Shown piece after piece: positions 1 through 6,211 of a stretch of DNA of 6,228 bases. This DNA is from an uncultured bacterium (lineage in GTDB: Bacteria; Pseudomonadota; Alphaproteobacteria; Rhodospirillales; Rhodospirillaceae), in the NCBI GenBank assembly GCA_903896775.1, contig CAITZE010000399.1, positions 1 to 6,228 of the forward strand, read 5' to 3'. Below the pieces are notes generated by a model. It was given only the letters and a program-made list of their open reading frames with translations, was not told the DNA's origin and searched no databases. Position 1 is the stretch's first letter; each line of letters starts with the position of its first letter. The position numbers and the translations under genes were made by a program.

Positions 1-1
1 C

Positions 2-754
2 GCCGATGCCGACCAATATGGTGCTGCGCTCGCCGAACCTCTGGCCGCGCTGATCGTCAGCCTGGCCGGCGACTACACCCATCTGATCGCGCCCGCGACC
101 ACGTCCGGCAAAAACACCATGCCGCGTGTTGCAGCCCTTCTCGATGTCGCACAGATCTCCGACATATCGGCGGTCGTTTCGGCAGATACGTTTGTGCGCC
201 CGATCTATGCGGGTAACGCACTTGCGACCGTTCAGTCGAAGGACGCGAAAAAAATTATCACCGTACGCGGCTCGACTTTCGACAAAGCCAAAGCCGACGG
301 CGGCAGCGCTGCTATTGAAAACGTGGCAGCCGCAACCGATCCCGGCGTCTCAAGCTTCGTCAGCGCACAGTTGTCGAAGTCCGAGCGTCCCGAACTCACC
401 TCCGCGCGCATCGTTGTTTCGGGCGGGCGTGGCATGGGCTCGGGCGAGAATTTCAAAATCATCGAAGCACTCGCCGATAAACTTGGCGCGGCTGTGGGCG
501 CATCGCGCGCCGCCGTCGACGCCGGCTTCGTGCCGAATGATTATCAAGTCGGCCAGACCGGCAAGATCGTAGCCCCTGAGCTTTATGTCGCGGTTGGCAT
601 TTCGGGCGCGATTCAGCATCTCGCCGGCATGAAAGACTCAAAAGTCATTGTCGCTATCAATAAAGATCCGGAAGCTCCGATTTTCCAAGTGGCCGATTAC
701 GGTCTCGTGGGCGATCTGTTCCAGATCGTGCCGGAACTTACAAAGGCGCTTTAG
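2..754 (+). CDS. etfA: Electron transfer flavoprotein alpha subunit, C-terminal part (5' end outside window)
   Basis: The reading frame is open from base 2 to the TAG at 752-754 and codes for about 250 residues. Full EtfA proteins are about 310 residues, so roughly 60 N-terminal residues lie upstream. The ATG at 119 is internal: the bases before it encode typical EtfA sequence (...LIAPATTSGKNTMPRVAA...). EtfA pairs with EtfB to form a soluble FAD/AMP heterodimer that carries electrons from acyl-CoA and other dehydrogenases to ETF-ubiquinone oxidoreductase. The FAD-binding C-terminal domain is complete. It has the SGGRGMGSGENF loop, with its arginine at codon 428-430, then VGQTGKIVAPELYVAVGISG and NKDPEAPIFQVADYG, which from memory are almost the same as human ETFA. 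A partner etfB is expected just upstream, outside the window. The gene is probably co-transcribed with hbdA, 48 bases downstream. Confidence 0.97.
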   Translation, partial: ADADQYGAALAEPLAALIVSLAGDYTHLIAPATTSGKNTMPRVAALLDVAQISDISAVVSADTFVRPIYAGNALATVQSKDAKKIITVRGSTFDKAKADGGSAAIENVAAATDPGVSSFVSAQLSKSERPELTSARIVVSGGRGMGSGENFKIIEALADKLGAAVGASRAAVDAGFVPNDYQVGQTGKIVAPELYVAVGISGAIQHLAGMKDSKVIVAINKDPEAPIFQVADYGLVGDLFQIVPELTKAL

Positions 755-780
755 CATTCGTTTCATTAGAACCACCATTA

Positions 781-796
781 CCGCTTCGAAAGGCGG
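781..796 (+). promoter_or_regulatory. Small hairpin covering the hbdA ribosome binding site
   Basis: CCGCTT (781-786) and AGGCGG (791-796) can pair over six positions (five Watson-Crick, one G-U) around a CGAA loop. The Shine-Dalgarno sequence of hbdA, AAAGGCGG at 789-796, makes up the right arm and part of the loop. It lies six bases before the ATG at 803. The ribosome site would therefore be hidden while the stem is formed. No T-run follows, so it is not an intrinsic terminator. The pairing is seen directly; any control of translation is inference. Confidence 0.4.
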
Positions 797-802
797 ATCT
801 AT

Positions 803-1735
803 ATGACTTCATCTGGATGGACACATATGACCGATGCTGCGCGCGCATCCAAAACCCCCATCACGATTGCTAAAGTCGGGATTATTGGGGCGGGACAAAT
901 GGGTTCGGGTATCGCTCATGTTTGTGCGCTCGCGGGCTTCGATGTCGTCATCTTCGACATTAACGAAGACCAGCTAAAAAAGAGCGTTTCCAATATCGAT
1001 AAAAACATAGCGCGTCAGGTGAACAAAGGCTTTGTCTGCGACACCGACAAGCAGGCGGCGATGACCCGGATCAAAACCGGCAGCAGCATGACCATCCTCG
1101 GCGACCGCGACATGGTCGTCGAAGCCGCCACCGAAAATGAAGAAGTCAAAAAGAAGATCTTCAAAGAGCTGTGCCCGCACCTGAAAGCCGATGCGCTGCT
1201 GTGCTCGAATACATCGTCAATTTCCATCACGCGCCTTGCCGCCGTCACGGATCGTCCCGAGCGTTTCATGGGATTGCATTTCATGAACCCCGTCCCGGTG
1301 ATGAAGCTGGTGGAATTGATCCGCGGCATCGCGACAGAGGAAGCCACCTTCTCTTCCGTACGCACCTTCGCCGAGAAACTCGGCAAGAACACGGTGTCGT
1401 CGGAAGATTTTCCGGCCTTCATCGTCAACCGCATCCTGATCCCGATGGTCAATGAAGCCATTTACACGCTGTATGAAGGCGTGGGTAATGTGCGCGCCAT
1501 CGACGTCGCCATGAAGCTCGGCGCCAATCATCCGATGGGCCCCCTTGAGCTTGCGGACTTCATCGGTCTCGATACATGCCTTGCGATCATGACCACGCTG
1601 CATGATGGCCTCGCCGACACCAAGTATCGCCCTTGCCCGCTGCTCGCGAAATATGTCGAAGCCGGCTGGCTCGGCCGCAAGACCGGCAAAGGGTTCTACG
1701 ATTACAGCGGCGCCGAGCCCGTCCCAACCCGCTAA
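803..1735 (+). CDS. hbdA: 3-hydroxybutyryl-CoA dehydrogenase (NAD-binding 3-hydroxyacyl-CoA dehydrogenase family)
   Basis: This 310-residue enzyme interconverts 3-hydroxyacyl-CoA (probably 3-hydroxybutyryl-CoA) and acetoacetyl-CoA with NAD(H) in the cytoplasm, serving beta-oxidation, butyrate or polyhydroxybutyrate metabolism. The Rossmann loop GAGQMGSG begins at residue 29. The aspartate at residue 52 (VVIFDIN), at the end of the second strand, favours NAD over NADP. The catalytic dyad is His159 (LHFMNPVP) and Glu171 (KLVELIRG), twelve apart as in human HADH. The conserved SNTSS and Asn209 (FIVNR) are present. The C-terminal dimerisation domain ends in the family-typical GWLGRKTGKGFYDYS. The ATG at 803 has a good Shine-Dalgarno (AAAGGCGG, six-base spacing). 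A second in-frame ATG at 827, behind a weak GGATGG, would give 302 residues, nearer the usual ~290. Symbols paaH and fadB2 are used for the same family. Its place behind etfA supports a fatty-acid oxidation role. Confidence 0.95.
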   Translation: MTSSGWTHMTDAARASKTPITIAKVGIIGAGQMGSGIAHVCALAGFDVVIFDINEDQLKKSVSNIDKNIARQVNKGFVCDTDKQAAMTRIKTGSSMTILGDRDMVVEAATENEEVKKKIFKELCPHLKADALLCSNTSSISITRLAAVTDRPERFMGLHFMNPVPVMKLVELIRGIATEEATFSSVRTFAEKLGKNTVSSEDFPAFIVNRILIPMVNEAIYTLYEGVGNVRAIDVAMKLGANHPMGPLELADFIGLDTCLAIMTTLHDGLADTKYRPCPLLAKYVEAGWLGRKTGKGFYDYSGAEPVPTR

Positions 1736-1745
1736 CAGAACGATC

Positions 1746-3410
1746 TTGTCAGCCCCAGCGTCACCATACGCCGCGCTGCTCAAGGGTTTTCGTCCGGTCA
1801 TATTTCTGACGCTCCTGTGCGCCGCGATGTTCTTGCCGGGCCTTGCCTCCATTCCGCCCACCGACCGCGACGAATCTCGCTTTATGCAAGCGAGCAAACA
1901 GATGATCGAAAGCGGTGATTGGGTTCACATCCGGTTTCAGGATGAACCGCGCAACAAAAAGCCCATCGGCATTTATTGGCTTCAGGCCGCGGCCGTGAAA
2001 ACCATGGGGCAACTGCTTACGACAGCGTGGCCTTACCGCCTGCCGTCGGCGCTGGCGGCGTGGCTCGCGGTTTTAGCGATTTATCGTTGTGGACGGCAGC
2101 TCTTCAACCCAATCGCAGGCCTCATCGCAGGCGCGGTCTTGGCCACCAGTTTCATCGTGGTAGTGGAGGCGCATATCGCCAAGACCGATGCCACTCTTCT
2201 GGCGGCAACCACGCTCAGCTTGACGATGCTGGCCGAACTCTATGTCACCCGTGACAAAAACCCATCGCATATGATTGCGCTTTTGTTTTGGCTGGGTCTC
2301 GGTGTCGGCATCCTGATCAAGGGTCCGATCATCGTGTTAGTGGCCGGCGCAACCATCGCAGCACTTTGCATTGCCGATCGCGATCTTCGTTGGCTTAGGA
2401 CACTGCACCCCGTTACCGGCATTCCGCTTATGCTGATCGTAGTACTGCCCTGGCTGATTGCCGTATCAGGCGGCGCACAAGGCGACTTTGTCGCCAATTC
2501 ATTACGCCAAGACCTTTTACCGAAACTCATCGGCAGCCAAGAGGGTCACGGCGCACTCCCGGGAACCTACATTGTCGCCGCGATACTGACGGCGTGGCCA
2601 TGGTCGGTGCTTGCACCGTTTGTACTTCTCGCGGCGTGGCGGCAACGCGCGCATCCTGCCGTGCGCTTTTGTCTGGCCTGGCTGATTCCAGCATGGATCG
2701 TCTTCGAAATCGTACCGACCAAATTACCGCACTACACGATGCCGCTGTATCCCGCCTTGGCCCTGCTCACCGCGTGGGCCTTAACCGAGAGCGCTGCTGC
2801 CAAAGATTTTCCCGCCTGGGTCGGCGCACGCATCGGTCTCGCCTATCGTATCGTTTGGGCGTGCGTGGCTCTGGCTCTGGCGTTCGGGATTTTCTATGCC
2901 AGCAAAATCTACGGCGACGGATCTATCCTCGGCGTTACTGGGACGATCATCGCTGCGGTTTTTGTTAGCGCCTTTGTCTTAGTGAACTTTGCGCGAACGA
3001 CGGGCATAACCGCAGCAGTGGGACTAACCGCCGTTGGCGTCTTGTTTAGTATGTCGCTGACCTCGGACGTTCTGCCGCACCTTCGCGCGCTCGCCATTAG
3101 CCCCCGCATCGCGGCGGCGGCAGGGGCAGGCTCGGCCACCATACCTGTGGCGCTTGCGGGTTTCCATGAACCCTCGGCAGTTTTTCTTCTGGGCACGTCG
3201 ACACTCCTGACAGATACCGCCGGAGCCGTGGCATATATCATCGCCACACCAGGCGCTTTTGCGGTGATTCCAGACGATACGCTTGAAACTGCACGTACGG
3301 CGTTAACGGCAGCCGGACGGGACTTGATGCAGCTCGATCTCGTCGATGGCTATAATTACTCCCGCGGTCAATGGCAGCACCTCGCCGTTATTACGGCCAA
3401 GCAGCCATGA
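1746..3410 (+). CDS. GT39/ArnT-like integral membrane glycosyltransferase (probable TTG start)
   Basis: This polytopic inner-membrane protein of about 554 residues belongs to the ArnT/PMT (GT39, GT-C fold) superfamily. These enzymes transfer a sugar from a polyprenyl-phosphate donor to a lipid or protein on the periplasmic face. After a first membrane helix (about residues 17-35) comes the first periplasmic loop with PPTDRDESRF. Its Asp42-Glu43 matches the essential acidic pair of the family. GDW follows at 57-59 and NKKPIGIYW at 70-78, the counterpart of the donor-binding 'KPP.yyW' segment of ArnT. About ten further hydrophobic stretches follow, then a soluble C-terminal domain of roughly 100 residues ending in GYNYSRGQW. 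The frame stays open back to an ATG at 1602, but that would overlap hbdA by 134 bases with no hydrophobic or family-like sequence. TTG at 1746, ten bases after the hbdA stop, fits the family length of ~550, though its Shine-Dalgarno is poor. The gene holds eight TTA leucine codons. The transferred sugar and acceptor are unknown. Confidence 0.85.
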   Translation: MSAPASPYAALLKGFRPVIFLTLLCAAMFLPGLASIPPTDRDESRFMQASKQMIESGDWVHIRFQDEPRNKKPIGIYWLQAAAVKTMGQLLTTAWPYRLPSALAAWLAVLAIYRCGRQLFNPIAGLIAGAVLATSFIVVVEAHIAKTDATLLAATTLSLTMLAELYVTRDKNPSHMIALLFWLGLGVGILIKGPIIVLVAGATIAALCIADRDLRWLRTLHPVTGIPLMLIVVLPWLIAVSGGAQGDFVANSLRQDLLPKLIGSQEGHGALPGTYIVAAILTAWPWSVLAPFVLLAAWRQRAHPAVRFCLAWLIPAWIVFEIVPTKLPHYTMPLYPALALLTAWALTESAAAKDFPAWVGARIGLAYRIVWACVALALAFGIFYASKIYGDGSILGVTGTIIAAVFVSAFVLVNFARTTGITAAVGLTAVGVLFSMSLTSDVLPHLRALAISPRIAAAAGAGSATIPVALAGFHEPSAVFLLGTSTLLTDTAGAVAYIIATPGAFAVIPDDTLETARTALTAAGRDLMQLDLVDGYNYSRGQWQHLAVITAKQP

Positions 3411-4078
3411 CAATTCCTCAAAACATAAAACAACGCCTGCTTTGGACAGGTTTTGGCACCGCGGTGGCCACGGCCGTGTTGATGGTTTGGGTTGATGCGC
3501 CACTGGCGCTGTTTTTTCACGGCTACCGCGACACCATGTGGGTCGAGTTCTTCAACATCATCACGAATCTCGCCAACGGCGCGATTTGGTACACCGTCGC
3601 TGTTATAGCCCTCGCCGCTGCATATATCCGTCACAAAGTCCGCGCGTCGAATCCGGTGGCTTTACAGCGGCAATTCCGCGCTTGGCTTTTCATGATGGTA
3701 GCGATGGCGACCTCGGGCATATTCGTGAATGCCCTTAAATTAATCGTGGGGCGCGAGCGTCCGCGATTTCTGTTTCGCGACGGCGTCAGCGAATTTCACC
3801 CCTTCGATCTTGATTTGACCGACTGCAGTTTTCCGTCGGGCCACGCCCAGTCGATCTGGGCAGCCATGCTATCGCTGGCTTTCATTTACCCGCCGTTGAG
3901 GCCGCTGTTTTTCTTGGTCGCGGTGATGGTTAGCGCAAGCCGCGTCATCATCGGCGCGCATTACGCTAGCGACGTGGCTGCCGGCACTTATATTGCCGTT
4001 GCGGTTGTGATGTTGTGGCGATGGTGGTTTGAACGCGACGGGGTGTCCGTCGCCCTCACACGAAGCGAACTCGCTTAG
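3407..4078 (+). CDS. PAP2-family membrane lipid phosphatase
   Basis: This membrane phosphatase has 223 residues and the complete type 2 phosphatidic acid phosphatase signature. Lys111-x6-Arg118-Pro119 (KLIVGRERP) is followed by Pro143-Ser-Gly-His146, then Ser178-Arg179-x5-His185-x3-Asp (SRVIIGAHYASD). The conserved histidines act as nucleophile and acid/base in hydrolysis of lipid phosphate esters or pyrophosphates at the periplasmic face. Hydrophobic stretches near residues 9-35, 45-75, 90-110, 147-175 and 187-212 fit the usual six-helix PAP2 fold. Length and motif spacing suit lipid A phosphatases such as LpxE, but also undecaprenyl-pyrophosphate and phosphatidylglycerophosphate phosphatases, so no symbol is given. 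The ATG at 3407 shares ATGA with the stop of the glycosyltransferase, which implies translational coupling and a joint function. An upstream in-frame ATG at 3371 lies inside the glycosyltransferase and adds only twelve non-hydrophobic residues. The stop codon overlaps that of the convergent thioredoxin-like gene. Confidence 0.9.
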   Translation: MTIPQNIKQRLLWTGFGTAVATAVLMVWVDAPLALFFHGYRDTMWVEFFNIITNLANGAIWYTVAVIALAAAYIRHKVRASNPVALQRQFRAWLFMMVAMATSGIFVNALKLIVGRERPRFLFRDGVSEFHPFDLDLTDCSFPSGHAQSIWAAMLSLAFIYPPLRPLFFLVAVMVSASRVIIGAHYASDVAAGTYIAVAVVMLWRWWFERDGVSVALTRSELA

Positions 4079-4713
4079 CTCTTCGCCATCAGGTCGCGCA
4101 GAACCTTTTCCACTTCCGGCGAATTCCAATCCAAGTCGCCTTCAATGCGTCCGACTTCCTGGCCGTTTTTATCGACGATCAAAGACGTCGGCAGGCCACG
4201 CAACTTGGCGTCGCGCGCGAACTTGCCGGGTGCTTCGACATAGAGCCCCAGGTTCTTCCACTGGTTTTTCTCAACGAAAGGCTTGGCGACTTTTGCGCCT
4301 TCGCGGTCCTGTGAAATTGTCAAAACCTCGAACCCAGGCCCGCCGAGCTTGCCCTGAAGCGCATCCAGCGTCGGCATTTCCTTGACGCAAGGCGCACACC
4401 AGGTCGCCCAGAAATTCACAACCATGACCTTGCCGGCAAAGTCCGCCAGGGTCTTGTCGGCATCAGCGCCATCCTTAAAAACCGTGGTCGGCAGTGGCTG
4501 CGGGGTTTCGTGCCAAACAATGTCAGCGACACTAGGCTTTTTCTCGGCCTCAACAGCGGGCTTTTCGTCCGTTGCGGCGGCGACGGGCGCAGCCGCCAGT
4601 TCAGGCTTTGGACGGCTTGCCACAAAGCCTACGGCAATGATAATCAGCGCGGCACAAATGACGGCCGCCGCGATGGATCGAGGGCTTTTAAACCCGCGAG
4701 TGTCATTCGACAT
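4075..4713 (-). CDS. tlpA: TlpA/ResA-type membrane-anchored thiol-disulfide oxidoreductase
   Basis: This periplasm-facing thioredoxin-like protein has 212 residues. A short N-terminus with basic residues is followed by an uncleaved-looking membrane anchor at about 14-32. Next comes an Ala/Pro/Glu/Lys-rich linker (about 34-60), then the redoxin domain. The active site is WCAPC (Cys106, Cys109) inside VVNFWATWCAPCVKEMP. The cis-proline is Pro175 in RGLPTS, followed by LIVDKNGQEVGRIEG. In alphaproteobacteria TlpA reduces disulfides of copper chaperones and cytochrome oxidase subunit II during oxidase maturation; a role in cytochrome c thioreduction (CcmG/CycY type) is the main alternative. The start at 4713 is set by a strong Shine-Dalgarno. 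Cys20 sits mid-helix in AVICAAL and is not a convincing lipobox. The gene is divergent from argH, an arrangement I recall from Bradyrhizobium and relatives. It ends inside the stop of the PAP2 gene. Confidence 0.92.
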   Translation of the reverse strand: MSNDTRGFKSPRSIAAAVICAALIIIAVGFVASRPKPELAAAPVAAATDEKPAVEAEKKPSVADIVWHETPQPLPTTVFKDGADADKTLADFAGKVMVVNFWATWCAPCVKEMPTLDALQGKLGGPGFEVLTISQDREGAKVAKPFVEKNQWKNLGLYVEAPGKFARDAKLRGLPTSLIVDKNGQEVGRIEGDLDWNSPEVEKVLRDLMAKS

Positions 4714-4716
4714 TTT

Positions 4717-4725
4717 CTCTCCTTT
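4717..4725 (-). promoter_or_regulatory. Strong ribosome binding site of tlpA
   Basis: Read on the minus strand the sequence is AAAGGAGAG followed by AAA and the ATG at 4713-4711. The AAGGAG core at 4724-4719 is a near-perfect anti-16S match at normal spacing, and it fixes the tlpA start. It is much stronger than the sites before argH and the glycosyltransferase. Confidence 0.8.
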
Positions 4726-4752
4726 CGCGGCAATATCCGCTCAACGTGGTAC

Positions 4753-4786
4753 ACTGGCTTACCCCGCCCCCTGGAGGGTGACCAGT
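4753..4786. repeat. Imperfect inverted repeat in the tlpA-argH intergenic region
   Basis: ACTGG (4753-4757) is matched by CCAGT (4782-4786). Inside them ACCC (4761-4764) is matched by GGGT (4776-4779), leaving a three-against-two mismatch and an eleven-base C-rich centre. It could be a dyad operator for the divergent pair or a leader hairpin. It has no T-run on either side and lies at neither gene's end, so it is not a terminator. The symmetry is seen; the function is inference. Confidence 0.35.
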
Positions 4787-4813
4787 AAATTTAAAGTGAG
4801 CCTAGGTTAGCAT

Positions 4814-6211
4814 ATGACCAGTAAAATATGGGGGGGACGGTTCTCCGCCGGCCCCGCCGCCATCATGGAGGAGATTAACGTCTCCGTCGGGTTTGATCAG
4901 CGCCTCGCCAAGCAGGACCTGCACGGCAGCCGCGCCCACTGCACCATGCTTGTCGCTCAGGGTATCGTCAGCAAAGAAGACGGCGACGCCATTCAAGAAG
5001 GCCTGACCCGTATCGAGAAGGAAATCATCAGCGGCAATTTCCTTTTCAAGCGCGCCCTTGAAGATGTGCATATGAATATCGAAAGCCGCCTCGCCGACCT
5101 GATCGGTGCGCCGGCTGGCCGACTGCACACGGCCCGGTCGCGCAACGACCAAGTGGCCACGGATTTCAGAATGTGGGTGCGCGCCGCGCTCGAGACGCTG
5201 GATGAAGAGGTCAGAAAGTTGCAATCGGTTCTGATCGACAAAGCCGAAGTTCACGCCGGCACGATCATGCCGGGCTTTACGCATTTGCAGACCGCGCAGC
5301 CCGTGACTTTTGGACACCATCTTATGGCCTACGTCGAGATGTTCGGCCGCGATCGCGGGCGACTCATCGATGCGCGGACCCGTTTGAACGAATGCCCATT
5401 GGGCGCAGGTGCTCTTGCCGGAACGTCATTTCCGATCAATCGCGCCCTGACCGCAGAGAAACTCAATTTTGACCGACCCATGGCCAATTCCATGGACGCC
5501 GTCTCCGACCGCGACTTCGCCCTGGAGTTCATGGCGGCCGCAAGCATCCTCGCCGTGCATATGTCGCGTCTGGCCGAAGAGATGGTCAATTGGTCGAGCG
5601 TTCAGTTTGGATTTATCCGCTTCACGGACGCCTTCTCTACCGGCAGCTCGATCATGCCGCAGAAACGCAATCCGGACGCGGCCGAGTTGGTGCGCGGTAA
5701 ATCGGGGCGGGTTTTTGGGGGCTTGTTTGCCTTGCTGACGGTCATGAAAGCCTTGCCGCTGACCTATTCCAAGGACATGCAGGAAGATAAGGAAATCGTT
5801 TTCGCTGCATTCGACACATTGGAGCTGTGCCTCGCCGCAACCGCAGGCATGGTTGATGACATGAAGCCCGATGTTGAACGGATGCGCGGGAGCGCCGGCA
5901 GTGGATACGCCACGGCGACCGACCTGGCCGACTGGCTGACGCAGGCGCTTAACATCCCGTTCCGCGAGTCCCATCACATCACCGGAAAAATCGTCAAACT
6001 GGCCGAGGGTAAGGGCTGTGATCTCGCGGATTTGTCTCTTGAAGAGATGCAAGCCGCTGAGCCGCGCATCACTAAAGACGTCTTCAAGGTCCTGACGCCG
6101 GAGGCCTCGGCCGCCAGCCGCACGAGTTTCGGCGGCACCGCGCCTGACAACGTGCGTAAACAAGCCGAGGCCGCCCGTGCGCGTTTCTTAACCCTTGGTA
6201 AAGCCCCATGA
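4814..6211 (+). CDS. argH: Argininosuccinate lyase
   Basis: This 465-residue enzyme, the usual length, catalyses the last step of arginine synthesis, splitting argininosuccinate into arginine and fumarate in the cytoplasm. It belongs to the aspartase/fumarase superfamily and should be a homotetramer with active sites shared between three subunits. The N-terminus has the typical KIWGGRFS. The three superfamily regions are all present: HTARSRNDQ starting at His105, TH with catalytic-base candidate His157 (THLQTAQPVTFGHH), and the fumarate lyase signature GSSIMPQKRNPD at 277-288. The last carries the mobile-loop serines 278/279 and Lys284. The C-terminal domain contains YATATDLADWL and FRESHHITGKIV as in the family. 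The ATG at 4814 is the first possible start giving the standard N-terminus. The stop overlaps the next gene's start (ATGA at 6208-6211), so argH probably heads an operon. One TTA codon, at 6188. Confidence 0.98.
   Translation: MTSKIWGGRFSAGPAAIMEEINVSVGFDQRLAKQDLHGSRAHCTMLVAQGIVSKEDGDAIQEGLTRIEKEIISGNFLFKRALEDVHMNIESRLADLIGAPAGRLHTARSRNDQVATDFRMWVRAALETLDEEVRKLQSVLIDKAEVHAGTIMPGFTHLQTAQPVTFGHHLMAYVEMFGRDRGRLIDARTRLNECPLGAGALAGTSFPINRALTAEKLNFDRPMANSMDAVSDRDFALEFMAAASILAVHMSRLAEEMVNWSSVQFGFIRFTDAFSTGSSIMPQKRNPDAAELVRGKSGRVFGGLFALLTVMKALPLTYSKDMQEDKEIVFAAFDTLELCLAATAGMVDDMKPDVERMRGSAGSGYATATDLADWLTQALNIPFRESHHITGKIVKLAEGKGCDLADLSLEEMQAAEPRITKDVFKVLTPEASAASRTSFGGTAPDNVRKQAEAARARFLTLGKAP

Larger units (their letters stand above)
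4714..4813. promoter_or_regulatory. Divergent tlpA-argH control region
   Basis: One hundred bases separate the tlpA start (minus strand) from the argH start (plus strand), so both promoters and leaders must lie mainly here. I could not pick convincing -35/-10 pairs. A possible argH -35 is GTGACC at 4778-4783, with only a poor TAGGTT 19 bases further on. The A/T-rich patch around 4786-4795 (TAAATTTAAA) is the likeliest melting region. Any Shine-Dalgarno before argH is weak (TAGG, 4803-4806). That a promoter region is present follows from the layout; exact elements are not assigned. Confidence 0.6.

Noticed and set aside
126..572. 148-residue plus-strand frame inside etfA
   Set aside because: It is a +1 shadow of strongly conserved EtfA sequence, rich in Arg/Ser/Pro, without a plausible ribosome site.
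781..796. The hairpin before hbdA as an intrinsic terminator after etfA
   Set aside because: There is no T-run after the stem, and it sits directly on the ribosome site of the next gene.
1602..1745. Upstream extension of the glycosyltransferase starting at ATG 1602
   Set aside because: These residues are encoded in an alternative frame of the conserved HbdA C-terminus. They are Ser/Pro/Ala-rich and not expected at the N-terminus of the family, which begins with a membrane helix.
1217..1897. 226-residue open frame on the minus strand across the hbdA/glycosyltransferase junction
   Set aside because: It is antisense to the conserved end of hbdA and the start of the transferase, with no family-like motif.
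4627..4674. Lipoprotein signal in TlpA around Cys20
   Set aside because: The residues before the cysteine (AVI) do not make a good lipobox, and the hydrophobic stretch continues beyond it, so a membrane anchor is the better reading.
5426..6163. 245-residue open frame on the minus strand inside argH
   Set aside because: It lies wholly antisense to a clear argH, has no recognisable domain and a His/Arg/Gly-rich composition typical of a shadow frame in GC-rich DNA.
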